Positions 42,666 to 50,792 of a stretch of 64,000 nt of DNA are shown piece by piece. The notes beneath the pieces are model-generated. The model ran no database searches, was not told the DNA's origin, and worked only from the letters and a program-made list of their open reading frames with translations. Numbering within the stretch: the stretch's first letter is position 1; every line of letters starts with the position of its first letter. Source of the stretch: JASHPR01 sp963729365 (GTDB taxonomy: Bacteria; Actinomycetota; Actinomycetes; Streptosporangiales; Streptosporangiaceae). Location: NCBI GenBank assembly GCA_963729365.1, contig CAVSNQ010000001.1, positions 186,001 through 250,000 of the forward strand. The letters run 5' to 3'. Both the position numbers and the translations under genes were made by a program.

Positions 42666-44290
42666 CGACGCAGACCGTGACCCCGCACCGCTCGCCGGTG
42701 GCCCCGGAGCGGGACAGCTTCTGGTACCTGGTGCACGCCGAGTGGACCAAGTTCCGCACCGTGCGCGGCTGGGTGATCGCGGTGCTGATCACGATCGTGG
42801 CGATTGCCGTCGGTGCGTTTCTCGGCGCTGACGTCAGCGGCGGGTGCGGCGGGGGCAATGGAGCCAGCAGCGGGGCCAGCGCGGCTGCCTGCCCGGCACA
42901 GCCGACCGGGCCTGGCGGTGAGCCGGTCCAGGACGTGTTCTACTTCGCGCACCAGCCGGTAGCGGGGAACGGCACGATCACCGTGCAGATGACGTCGCTG
43001 ACCGGCCAATTCATCGTCGGCACAGGCAACGGCGGGTTCCAGGCGGCGCCAGGCGGCCTGCAGCCGTGGTCCAAGGCCGGGATCATCATCAAGCAGAACA
43101 CCTCTCAGGGCTCGGCCTACGCGGCGATGATGGTCACCGGGTCGCACGGCGTGCGGATGCAATGGGACTACGTCAACGACACCCCCGCCCTGGCCGGCAG
43201 CGTGTCCGCGTCCTCGCCGCGCTGGCTGCGGCTGGTCCGCGACGGAGACACGATCAGCGGGTACGACTCCGCCGATGGCACGCACTGGACACTGGCCGGC
43301 ACCGCGACCCTCCCGGGGCTAACCTCCACCGTGCAAGCCGGGCTGTTCGCCGCCGGCACTTCTATCGAGAGTTATCCGGCCGACTTCCGCGTGGCCGACG
43401 TGCCGGACAACTTCGGCGCCATGGCCACGGGCGTCTTCCGCCATATCGGGCTCTCCTGGCCCGCTACCGGATGGACGGGCACCAACGTAGGCGGCGCCGG
43501 CCCGAACGAGTACGGCGCGCCACTGCCCGGCACGCTCCGCCAGCGCGCCGGCACGATCACCGTAGCCGGTGGCGGCGACATCAGCCCCGCGGCCGGGAAC
43601 GCGTACGCCGGAAGTGGTCAATCCCTCCAGCGGGCGCTGGCCGGGACGTTCTCCGGGCTGATCCCGCTGATCGTGGTGGCGGCGATGTTCATTACCGCCG
43701 AGTACCGGCGCGGGCTAATCCGCGTCTCGCTGACCGCCGCGCCCCGCCGCGGCCGGCTGCTGGTCGCCAAGGCTGTCGTGATCGGCGCAATCGGTTTCGT
43801 CGCCGGGCTGGTCGCCGCCGCCCTCGCGCTCGCCGTCGGCACGCCCCTGCTGCTCCGGGCCGGCCCTCTGGCCTGGCCGGTTTCGCTGCTCACCGAGGCA
43901 CGGATGGTCGTCGGCACCGGGGCGCTGCTCGCCGTGGCCGCGGTGCTCGCGCTTGCGATCGGCACCATCGTGCGGCGCAGCGCGCCGGCGGTCGCCATCG
44001 TGATCGTGGTGATCGTCGTCCCGTATCTGCTCGCCTTCAACCCGCTGCCCGGCTCGCAGCCGCAAGGCAGCGGCCCGGGAGGGGGAGGAGGCTGGGAGCT
44101 GCAGATCACCCCGGCCGCCGCCTGGTCCGTACAGCAGGCGGTCCCCCAGTTCCGTCAGCTCATCGCCATCTATTCGCTCGATAACGGGTACTACCCGCTC
44201 GCGCCGTGGGCCGGGCTGGCGGTGGAATGCGCATGGGCGGCCGCCGCGCTGGCGCTGGCCTTCTTCCTGCTGCGCCGGAGAGACGCATGA
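42662..44290 (+). CDS. ABC permease with large extracytoplasmic beta domain
   Basis: A 542-aa membrane subunit. After a first helix (GWVIAVLITIVAIAVGAFLG) comes a region of about 280 residues before the next helices at 335-360, far longer than in normal ABC-2 permeases. Within it WLRLVRDGDTISGYDSADGT and HWTLAGTATL resemble a concanavalin-like DUF1349-type sandwich. The second half has five helices with AEYRRGLIRVSLTAAPRRGR. The outside domain may sense or hold the substrate. It overlaps both neighbours. Confidence 0.8.
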   Translation: MTTQTVTPHRSPVAPERDSFWYLVHAEWTKFRTVRGWVIAVLITIVAIAVGAFLGADVSGGCGGGNGASSGASAAACPAQPTGPGGEPVQDVFYFAHQPVAGNGTITVQMTSLTGQFIVGTGNGGFQAAPGGLQPWSKAGIIIKQNTSQGSAYAAMMVTGSHGVRMQWDYVNDTPALAGSVSASSPRWLRLVRDGDTISGYDSADGTHWTLAGTATLPGLTSTVQAGLFAAGTSIESYPADFRVADVPDNFGAMATGVFRHIGLSWPATGWTGTNVGGAGPNEYGAPLPGTLRQRAGTITVAGGGDISPAAGNAYAGSGQSLQRALAGTFSGLIPLIVVAAMFITAEYRRGLIRVSLTAAPRRGRLLVAKAVVIGAIGFVAGLVAAALALAVGTPLLLRAGPLAWPVSLLTEARMVVGTGALLAVAAVLALAIGTIVRRSAPAVAIVIVVIVVPYLLAFNPLPGSQPQGSGPGGGGGWELQITPAAAWSVQQAVPQFRQLIAIYSLDNGYYPLAPWAGLAVECAWAAAALALAFFLLRRRDA

Positions 44291-45096
44291 GGCTCATGGC
44301 CCGGGTCGCTCCGCCGCGTTATCTGCTGGGCCAGGCCCTGCACGCCGAGTGGACCAAGTTCCGCACCGTGGCCGGCCCATCGTGGCTGCTGGCCGGGGTC
44401 GGCGCGCTGACCGTCGCCGTCGGGGTGGCGGCGGCCAGCGTGGTCCGGTGCCAGTCAGCCACGTGCGGGATCGACCCCGCCGCGGTCAGCTTTGCCGGAA
44501 TCTACCCGGCCCAGGCGGTAGCAGCCGTCGCAGGCGTGCTAGCCATCGGCAACGAGTACAGCACCGGGATGATCAAGCTGTCGCTGACCGCGATGCCCCG
44601 GCGGCTGACCTGGTTCTTCGCCAAGGCTACGGTGCTCACCGCCCCGGTGCTCACCGCCTCAGCGCTGGCGGTCGCAGCCGCTGCGCTCGCCGGGCGGCTG
44701 ATCCTGCCCGGCCACGGCTTCACACCCGCGCATGGATACGCATCCCTCACCTCGGCCACCGACTTCAGAGCCACCGTCGGTGCGGTCTTGTACCTGATGC
44801 TCATCGCCCTGCTCAGCCTCGGGCTCGCAGCCGCGGTACGCGACCCCGCGGCCGCCATCGGCCTGGTGCTCGGATTGCTGTACCTGTTCCCGCTCGCCGC
44901 GAACGTCATCTCCAACCCGGCCCTCGCCCGGCACCTGCAGCAGATCGGCCCCCTGCCCGCCGGCCTGGACGCCCAGGCCACGATCGGGATGAAGGGCCTG
45001 CCCCTCACCCCATGGCAGGGCCTCGGCATCGTCGCCCTCTGGACCGCCGGCGCCCTCCTCCTCGGCGCACTCGTCCTGAAATCCCGCGATGCATGA
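44287..45096 (+). CDS. ABC-2 type permease subunit
   Basis: A 269-aa membrane protein with six hydrophobic segments. It starts with ALHAEWTKFRTVAGPSWLLA, almost the same as the first permease's HAEWTKFRTVRGW, so both permeases share ancestry and probably form a heterodimer. The loop NEYSTGMIKLSLTAMPRRLT is the coupling region that meets the ATPase. ATG 44287 overlaps the stop of the preceding gene. The C-terminal helix ends KSRDA. Confidence 0.88.
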   Translation: MRLMARVAPPRYLLGQALHAEWTKFRTVAGPSWLLAGVGALTVAVGVAAASVVRCQSATCGIDPAAVSFAGIYPAQAVAAVAGVLAIGNEYSTGMIKLSLTAMPRRLTWFFAKATVLTAPVLTASALAVAAAALAGRLILPGHGFTPAHGYASLTSATDFRATVGAVLYLMLIALLSLGLAAAVRDPAAAIGLVLGLLYLFPLAANVISNPALARHLQQIGPLPAGLDAQATIGMKGLPLTPWQGLGIVALWTAGALLLGALVLKSRDA

Positions 45097-45174
45097 CGCC
45101 TGATATGGCATGGCAGCGTACACCAGGACTCCTGGCATAGGAGACGCTGACGCAGTGTCTCAGGTGCCCTTGAC

Positions 45175-45260
45175 CAGCAGCGACGAGGGCCAACCGCGTG
45201 GAAGGCTGGGCGATCTGGACCGGGAGCTTGAGCAGCACGGCCACAGGTTCGTCCGCACAC
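45175..45260 (+). pseudogene. Possible group II intron reverse-transcriptase relic
   Basis: The frame reads SSDEGQPRGRLGDLDRELEQ and then HGHRFVR. This resembles the RT core of group II intron proteins (EGTPQGG...LLDDLDRELERRGHRFVRYADD) with the middle deleted. Only about 30 residues remain and the YADD box is gone. The match is from memory of the motif and is short. Confidence 0.35.
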
Positions 45261-45490
45261 CCATGACCCCGGGTCTTCGTGCGCAGCGAACGGGCCGCCC
45301 AGCGCCGCGCGCCGAACCGAATAATCTGCGCGCGCTCACGGCAGCGACTGACACGTCAGCTTGGTGCGCCGAGTCGGCAGGCTGGCTGTGTGGCCGCTCG
45401 GACTCAAACGTCACTTTCTGTGATCAGTCTGGCTCTGGCTCACGCGCGCAAACCTTTTTGGGTGCCCAGGCCGATCCGGCTCAAGATCGG

Positions 45491-45541
45491 CTCCCAAAAT
45501 CGGACTCCCAAAATCGGACACCGCCGCTCCCAAAATCGGAC
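45491..45541. repeat. Three CTCCCAAAATCGGAC repeats
   Basis: Copies lie at 45491-45505, 45505-45519 and 45527-45541. A variant (CTCCCAGAATCGGAC) occurs at 51807-51821, the same side and similar distance from the second tRNA-Pro copy. The placement suggests arm-type integrase or excisionase sites of an attachment region (inference). Confidence 0.65.
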
Positions 45542-45599
45542 AGTACAGACCTACGTAAGCCGACATGATCGCAAGTCAGAGCGCTGACATGCGATTACT

Positions 45600-45644
45600 T
45601 GGTCGGGGTGGCCGGATTTGAACCGGCGGCCTCTTCGTCCCGAA
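45600..45644 (-). mobile_element. tRNA-Pro 3'-half attachment copy (left)
   Basis: Read on the minus strand this is TTCGGGACGAAGAGG followed by the T-arm CCGGTTCAAATCCGG and CCACCCCGA: the anticodon-loop-to-3' end half of tRNA-Pro(CGG). The 5' half is absent. The 45 bp are identical to 51881-51925. This is the footprint of a tyrosine-integrase attachment event. Confidence 0.85.
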
Positions 45645-46009
45645 CTGAGCGCCCAGGCTAACAAAGCCGCTGCTCGAGGACGTTGTCGCACGTCAGAGCT
45701 TCTTGGCTGGGCACGATCACAGCGTCTGACCGCAACTGGCGACGGATCGCTGCTCCCATTCCGCTCCCACCACCGAGCGCCGCGCCGCCGAGCGCAAACG
45801 AGCCCGAAGTGAGGTCGCTGATGGCCGGGAAGGCTAGCGCTCCGAGAAGCTCAGCGCGCCGCCGACGGACTGCGGGCTATTGCGTGTCAGCCAGTAGCGT
45901 TCCTGTCAAGTTCATCTGTTCGGCCCGATCCCGTGCGAAGGGGATGGTTGCCAGGGCCGAGCATGCCCGGGGCGAGCCGCGTGCTCCCGTAGTGGCCAGC
46001 CGAGCCCGT

Positions 46010-47275
46010 TCAGCCTGATTGTGCGGGCGGAGAGTCCAGGTTCCGCAGGCCTGGCATGACCAGGGTCAGCACGGCGGCGATAGCGTTCGCGGCGGCGAAG
46101 GCGCCGATGGCCCATGAGGCGGATACGTGCGCGACGAGCAGGCCGGCGAGCAGCGGGGCCAGTATCGCCAGGGCCATGGCTGTCATGCTCACGGTGCTGG
46201 TGACACGGCCGCGCATCTCCTCCGGCGCCTGGCGGAGCACCGAGGCGAACAGGCCGGAGTTCGCGGCAGGCGCGAGCAGCACGACGACCGCGACCGGGAG
46301 TGCCACCAGCGGGGAGGGGATCACCACCGCGGCGATGGCGAACAGGACCGTCCCGGCCAGTGTCATCGTGAGGGCTATGGTGCTCGGGCGCAGGCGCCTT
46401 TGCAGCAGCGGCGCGACCGGGGCGCCGAGTACCCCGCCGGTCATGATGGCCGCCTGCACCAGGCCGATGACCGTGGCGGAGACGCCGTGCTGGCGGAGCC
46501 CGACCGTGATGGCGAAGAGCACGCCGGTGAAGGCAAAGTTGACCAGCGGTGCCCGGACCGCCACCGCACGCAGGAGCGGGATCTGCCAGACGATCCTCAG
46601 GCCCTCGGCCACCTCGTGCCACAGGGCCTTGCGGTCGGGCGCCTGCTCGGGGCGGAACCGGCCGCGGATCCGGCTCACCGTGCCGAACGAGGCCGCGTAG
46701 GAGACGGCGTCGGCGAGGAACGGGACGGCCCGGCCCAGGCCGAACAGCAGCCCGCCGAGCGCAGGCCCGGCCAGGCTGGCGGCCCAGGTCCGGCCCTCGG
46801 TGGCGGCCCATGCCTCCACGAGCTGCTGCTCTGGCACGATCGACGGCAGCGCGGCGGCGGCGGACGGGTCGAAAAGACCGCCCGCTGCTCCTTCGATGAC
46901 GCTGACGACGAGCACAGCCGGCCAGGACGCGAGGTGCACGGCGATGAGGACGCCGAGGAGGGCCAGCAGGGCGGCGCGCACGGTGTCGCAGGCGATCATC
47001 GTCAGCCGCCGGTCGAACCGGTCCGCCAGGGCCCCGGCGGGTAGCTGCAGGCTGATCAGGGCGAGCTCCCGGGCCGTGCCGACCACGCCGGCGAGTACCG
47101 GCGAGTGTGTCAGGGCGAGGATGAGCAGCGGGTAGGCGATCAGGCCCATCTCACTGCCGGTGCCGGACAGAAGCTGGCCGATCCAGAGCATCCGGAAGCC
47201 GCTGTTGCGCCGCAGCGGGACCGGCCCCGGCCTGGCCGCGGTGTCCGCCAGGCCCGCCGCGGCCTGCTCGCTCAT
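46010..47275 (-). CDS. MFS exporter (macrolide-efflux/EntS-like)
   Basis: A 421-aa, 12-helix transporter from ATG 47275. FRMLWIGQLLSGTGSEMGLI is the typical start of MefA/EntS-like exporters; the motif-A loop is LPAGALADRFDRRLTMIACD, and a second-half loop holds RRLRPSTIALTMTLAGTVLF. It overlaps the end of the upstream ArsR-like regulator by four bases, so both are translated together and the regulator likely controls the pump. It lies between the two tRNA-Pro half copies and may be acquired. Confidence 0.9.
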   Translation of the reverse strand: MSEQAAAGLADTAARPGPVPLRRNSGFRMLWIGQLLSGTGSEMGLIAYPLLILALTHSPVLAGVVGTARELALISLQLPAGALADRFDRRLTMIACDTVRAALLALLGVLIAVHLASWPAVLVVSVIEGAAGGLFDPSAAAALPSIVPEQQLVEAWAATEGRTWAASLAGPALGGLLFGLGRAVPFLADAVSYAASFGTVSRIRGRFRPEQAPDRKALWHEVAEGLRIVWQIPLLRAVAVRAPLVNFAFTGVLFAITVGLRQHGVSATVIGLVQAAIMTGGVLGAPVAPLLQRRLRPSTIALTMTLAGTVLFAIAAVVIPSPLVALPVAVVVLLAPAANSGLFASVLRQAPEEMRGRVTSTVSMTAMALAILAPLLAGLLVAHVSASWAIGAFAAANAIAAVLTLVMPGLRNLDSPPAQSG

Positions 47276-47922
47276 CCGGGTGTCGCCGCGTCCTCGTGAC
47301 CGGCTTCGGTCTCGCCGTCTTCTGGGTACTCGATCGGATGGGACAGCAGCAGCAGCTGCACGGGGACCGAGCCGGGCGGGCGCTTGGATGGATCGGCCAT
47401 CCGCTTCTGGAACAGCGGCATGAGGATCGCGGTCAGGTCGTTGCTTAGCTGCGCCAGTTCCTCGACCGTCAGATAGAAGACATACTCGCTGTCCTCGGCG
47501 GCGTCCTGCCAGCGGCGCGGATAGCTGGACCTGGTATTCAGCCATGTCCAGTACCGCTCGATCTGCCGCTGGCGGACCATGCGGAGCAGGGCGTGCTCTG
47601 CGAGCTGAGACGCCGGGTCCTCGCGGGCGGTGACGCTGAGGCCGGTCGTGGTCATGCGCCACGGCCGGGCCCGGCCCTTGCCGCCGCCCGCCTCTTCCAC
47701 GACCCCGTACTTCGCCAGCTGGCGGAAGTGGAACGAGCAGGTCGTGGGGGACTCGCCGATGAGCTCGCCGGCCTCGGTAGCGGTCAGCGGCCCGTGCAGC
47801 ATCAGTTTCCCGAGCAGCGCGAGGCGCACCGGGTGGGTCAGCGCCCGCAGCCTCCGGGCGTCGCTGAGGGTCGTCGGCTCGGCGAACGGCTCGCCAGGCC
47901 GGCCCTGATCATCGAGAGACAT
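47272..47922 (-). CDS. ArsR-type winged-helix repressor
   Basis: A 216-aa regulator from ATG 47922. The DNA-binding domain (ALTHPVRLALLGKLMLHGPL, then TEAGELIGESPTTCSFHFRQ) is ArsR/HTH_20-like. It lacks metal-binding cysteine pairs, so an organic ligand is more likely. A C-terminal helical region of about 110 residues follows (EYVFYLTVEELAQLSNDLTA). Palindromes overlap its start codon. It is coupled to the MFS exporter gene. Confidence 0.88.
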   Translation of the reverse strand: MSLDDQGRPGEPFAEPTTLSDARRLRALTHPVRLALLGKLMLHGPLTATEAGELIGESPTTCSFHFRQLAKYGVVEEAGGGKGRARPWRMTTTGLSVTAREDPASQLAEHALLRMVRQRQIERYWTWLNTRSSYPRRWQDAAEDSEYVFYLTVEELAQLSNDLTAILMPLFQKRMADPSKRPPGSVPVQLLLLSHPIEYPEDGETEAGHEDAATPG

Positions 47923-47990
47923 CTCTCGATAGTTTTCTATCGAGTGACTATTGTCAAGAGATACCTCTCGAAGAACGGTCGGCTGGCCTT
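47911..47990 (-). promoter_or_regulatory. Palindromic operator cluster over the repressor start
   Basis: ATCGAGAGA-CA-TCTCTCGAT (47911-47930) is a perfect 9-bp palindrome that contains the ATG. Next to it are TCGATAG-TTTT-CTATCGA (47926-47943) and, about 25 bp further, GAGATACCTCTCG. Repeated CTCTCGA elements around the start suggest cooperative autorepression. Confidence 0.6.
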
Positions 47991-48316
47991 CAGCACGCCG
48001 CACCGCCGGACCCGGCCACTGGTGGATGGCCAGCAAGGTAGAAACCTCGGTCGTGATGGGGCAGGTACTGTCAGGGCCGCGAGGAAGCGATGATCGAGGC
48101 ACAAGTGGCTGGCGACAACCTGAAGATCGTGCTGACCGGCCGCGATAGCTGGCAGACTGCCACCCGGCCGCGCTAGACCCTGAACATAGCGCTCGACGAT
48201 GTGGTGAGCGCCAAGGCGGGGCCGCCGAGGGAACTGGGCCTGCGCAACCGCACCAACGTCAGGGACGACAGCCGGGATTCGGGAGACCTCATCTGCGCGC
48301 GGCTGGGGCTCCGCCG
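47991..48316. other. Intergenic stretch
   Basis: Between the repressor operator and the YCII-like gene I see only short, unsupported frames. Confidence 0.5.
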
Positions 48317-48706
48317 CTAGTTCGATGCGTCAGAACCCTCCGGCTCGAACACCTGACGGATCTCGATCTCGCCCTCCGCGCCGTACTCGCCAGGGTAGAT
48401 CCGGGAAAGCGCCTCGAACGGGGCACGCCTGGCCCATTCCACGGCCTCCTCCATCGACTTCACCTGGAGAATCCAGTAGCCCGCGGTCAGCTTCTTCGAC
48501 TCGTCAAACGGCCCATTGATGACGGCGCGGCTCCCCCCGGAGAACTTGACACGCCTCCCCTTAGCGCTCGGAAGAAGCCCCGCGAGGTCGACGAGCACTC
48601 CGGCCTGCTTGAGCTCGTCGTTGTACCTGCCCATCGCGGCGAGCAGTTCCTCGCTAGGCACTGCACCCGGCTCCGGATCCCCCTTGATCATCAACATCAC
48701 CCGCAT
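48317..48706 (-). CDS. YCII-related (DGPF) protein
   Basis: A 129-aa protein starting MRVMLMIKGDPEPGAVPSEE. The core GPFDESKKLTAGYWILQVKS and the following EEAVEWARRAPFE match the YCII/DGPF family often encoded beside ECF sigma factors. It folds as a ferredoxin-like dimer; a conserved His-Asp pair makes some members enzymes, but it is not obvious here. No sigma factor is adjacent. Function unclear. Confidence 0.85.
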   Translation of the reverse strand: MRVMLMIKGDPEPGAVPSEELLAAMGRYNDELKQAGVLVDLAGLLPSAKGRRVKFSGGSRAVINGPFDESKKLTAGYWILQVKSMEEAVEWARRAPFEALSRIYPGEYGAEGEIEIRQVFEPEGSDASN

Positions 48707-48789
48707 GTCGTGCCTCCTCCCTGTCCGAGCCGGGTCCCGGACGATCTCGACCGAGGGCGAACCCTTGCCGGGAAGCTCTCACAACCTTC

Positions 48790-49197
48790 TCACAGACTGA
48801 CTGGACGCCATCTCCATGCATACCAGGCAATAACCGCCGTGGTGGCAACCATTATAATTGAGAAGAATGCATAAGCCAAAGTCGGCGTTTTAGTAAATAG
48901 CGTTACGAGCTGAACAACAGCCAAAAATATGCCTGCGATGATGTTCGCCCAGCGATTTGCTCGGTACTCTAGTAGCCGAGACAGGAGAATCATGGCTATC
49001 GAAATCTCAATCAATACGCCGGCGCCCAGCAAGAAGGCCTGGGTATAATGAACGGCCGGCTTGTGATTTATGAATACGCTATAATACAATGTAGTAATAT
49101 CGATGTAGGCGGCGTTGAGCATATAGAATATCCAGAGCAGCGAGAGTCTTTCTTTCGCGCCGTTATTCGTTGCTGCGATTGGCATGGCGGTCGTCAT
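48790..49197 (-). CDS. DUF6326-like four-helix membrane protein
   Basis: A 135-aa protein with four helices: LLWIFYMLNAAYIDITTLYY, FLLGAGVLIEISIAMILLS, ANIIAGIFLAVVQLVTLF and FFSIIMVATTAVIAWYAW. The layout and the N-terminal WIFYMLNAAYIDITT resemble the DUF6326 family, function unknown. Codons are clearly more AT-rich than in the surrounding genes, suggesting recent acquisition. A small membrane ORF lies 27 bp upstream. Confidence 0.6.
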   Translation of the reverse strand: MTTAMPIAATNNGAKERLSLLWIFYMLNAAYIDITTLYYSVFINHKPAVHYTQAFLLGAGVLIEISIAMILLSRLLEYRANRWANIIAGIFLAVVQLVTLFTKTPTLAYAFFSIIMVATTAVIAWYAWRWRPVSL

Positions 49198-49224
49198 TTT
49201 GCTCTCCTCGGCTGGATTGATGAG

Positions 49225-49440
49225 TTATCGGGGAGGATCTCTTCGGGCCAGGCCTGGCGCGCCGCTGAAGGCACCCACGCCGCCCAGCAGCGCAGCCACG
49301 GTGGCGATCACCCAGCCACGTCTTCTGACCAGCATCGCGATCACCGCATACGACACGGCCAGGCCCCCGAGCGCGAGAACGGTCAGCGACCCCGACAGGT
49401 ACAGCTGAGCTGAGTGGCCGGCGCCAGCCAGGGTTTTCAC
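49225..49440 (-). CDS. Small two-helix membrane protein
   Basis: A 71-aa frame beginning with GTG 49440. Two hydrophobic stretches (LSGSLTVLALGGLAVSYAVI and WVIATVAALLGGVGAF) are separated by RRRG. It could be coupled with the DUF6326-like gene. No family recognised; possibly the remains of a longer gene. Confidence 0.45.
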   Translation of the reverse strand: MKTLAGAGHSAQLYLSGSLTVLALGGLAVSYAVIAMLVRRRGWVIATVAALLGGVGAFSGAPGLARRDPPR

Positions 49441-49453
49441 GGGCCTTTACCCG

Positions 49454-49747
49454 GTGTCCGCGCGGGAACAGAATGAGCTGGTGAGGGTCGTGGCGACCCG
49501 GATCGAGCGGGACGGCACCATGCAGCGCCGCATGGTGGACACCGCCCACTGCAGCGACGGCTCCCAGTGGGAGGATCTCGCCGCCCGCGCCCTGGCGGTC
49601 CCGCCACCGTATCGCCCAGTTCCCGGCGCCCCCGTCTACCACGTCGGCCTGGATGACGGCACTGTGGTGCTGGTCGCCGAGGACGATCTCTGCGGCCTGC
49701 TGCTGGATCTGGTCACCGCCGTGCTGGCGATGGGCGAGCCGCTGTGA
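49454..49747 (+). CDS. Hypothetical protein (97 aa)
   Basis: A 97-aa soluble protein from GTG 49454, divergent from the small membrane-protein gene. It has a single-domain look: VRVVATRIERDGTMQRRMVD then GAPVYHVGLDDGTVVLVAED and a C-terminal helix. No family recognised. Confidence 0.5.
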   Translation: MSAREQNELVRVVATRIERDGTMQRRMVDTAHCSDGSQWEDLAARALAVPPPYRPVPGAPVYHVGLDDGTVVLVAEDDLCGLLLDLVTAVLAMGEPL

Positions 49748-50238
49748 GCACGCCCGCAGGGTTTCGCCCATCGTTTGCAAAACCCTCCTCGGCCTCTCAC
49801 AGTCGTCTCACAGACTGGCGGCACGGCACCGGACGCTGACGTGCTTGCCGCTGCTGGACTTCGCCAGATAGGTCAACTTGGCGTGATCACCAGCCAACGC
49901 CAACGTGGTCACCAACGCGGCGAACTCTTCCGCCTCAACGGCCCGCGCAGTTGCCATGCGTCAGCATGGAACAGGCCGCCGACAATCAGGGCCCGACCGG
50001 CTTCCCGCCGGGCACCGCCTGCGCCGAAGGCTCCACGGTCGCCGGACCGGGCTGAATCACTGGCGCGCCGCCAGGCCACCACTGGCCACTGGCCCTGTGC
50101 GCTGGCGGATACGAGCGCGGCCCTGCCCGCCTGACGATCGCAGGTAAGCGGCCGCTGATCGGCGAGCACCGGGCGGACCAGCGATGGATGCCTCCCACGC
50201 CGCAGGCGGCTGATGCCGAACGTGAAAGGAGAAACTCG
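49748..50238. other. Intergenic stretch with a repeat copy
   Basis: No gene is supported. The interval 50071-50144 is about 80% similar to 50686-50759 at the end of the lipocalin-like gene (shared core GGCGGATACGAGCGC), suggesting a local duplication or an old insertion boundary. Confidence 0.5.
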
Positions 50239-50781
50239 ATGTCTGAGCAAGGCATTCGCGAGCAGCTGGCCGGGTGCTGGCGGCTCGTCGGGTACGAAGT
50301 GACCGCCGCCGAGGGCGGCGAGACCGATCGCCCGCTGGGCAATAACCCGCTGGGGACCATTCTGTACACGCCCGACGGGTACATGTCCGCCCAGCTGGCC
50401 AGGCCGGGACCCTACGACCACGACGACCAGGAGCCAGACGCGTACTACATCGCGTACTCCGGTCCCTACGACGTCGACGAGCAGGCCGGGACCGTCGCCC
50501 ACCAGGTACAGGTGTCGCTGATCCCGAGCTGGCTCGGCACCACCCAGATCCGACAGGTCCAGTTCCCCGAACGAGGCACGCTGGTGTTGTCCACCTCGGA
50601 CCACAGCCCGCCCCGCGACGGCGTGAGGACCACGACAACGATCAGCTGGTCACGCCGGCCAGCCGACGTGCCGCTCGGTGCGCGGTCAGGCCAGCACTGG
50701 CCACCCGCACTGTTCACTGGCGGATACGAGCGCCGCCCTTCCCGCAGGACGATGGCCGGGATGCCCCGCATCACGACCTAG
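50239..50781 (+). CDS. Lipocalin-like domain protein
   Basis: A 180-aa protein from ATG 50239 with aaagga upstream. The first 140 residues match the bacterial lipocalin-like family: LAGCWRLVGYEV, GTILYTPDGYMSAQL, YIAYSGPYDV and QVQVSLIPSWLGTTQIR. A normal member would end after the last strand near residue 142 (ISWSR). The tail encoded by 50665-50781 includes a duplicated DNA segment also found at 50071, so the C-terminus is probably altered. Small-ligand binding is the family role. Confidence 0.75.
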   Translation: MSEQGIREQLAGCWRLVGYEVTAAEGGETDRPLGNNPLGTILYTPDGYMSAQLARPGPYDHDDQEPDAYYIAYSGPYDVDEQAGTVAHQVQVSLIPSWLGTTQIRQVQFPERGTLVLSTSDHSPPRDGVRTTTTISWSRRPADVPLGARSGQHWPPALFTGGYERRPSRRTMAGMPRITT

Positions 50782-50792
50782 AGGAGAACGCC

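Larger units (their letters stand above)
45097..46009. other. Gene-free mobile-element junction
   Basis: About 900 bp without an intact gene. It contains a possible reverse-transcriptase relic (45175-45260), three CTCCCAAAATCGGAC repeats (45491-45541) and a 45-bp tRNA-Pro half copy (45600-45644). The rest of the stretch to 46009 shows nothing I can support. Confidence 0.6.
48776..49817. repeat. 24-bp imperfect direct repeats flanking a membrane-protein segment
   Basis: CTCTCACAACCTTCTCACAG (48776 on) and CTCTCACAGTCGTCTCACAG (49794 on) agree in about 20 of 24 positions. They flank a 1-kb block that includes an AT-richer gene. They might be scars of a small insertion or unrelated copies of a regulatory site. 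Confidence 0.4.

Noticed and set aside
44502..45260. Long minus-strand frame opposite the second ABC permease
   Set aside because: A shadow frame; the plus-strand permease aligns with its partner and has operon overlaps.
45491..45541. CRISPR array
   Set aside because: The repeats are 15 bp with one overlap and no regular spacers; no cas gene is in the window.
45110..45568. 152-aa plus-strand frame as a whole gene
   Set aside because: Apart from a short reverse-transcriptase-like piece, it runs through the repeated CTCCCAAAATCGGAC motifs and has no protein character.
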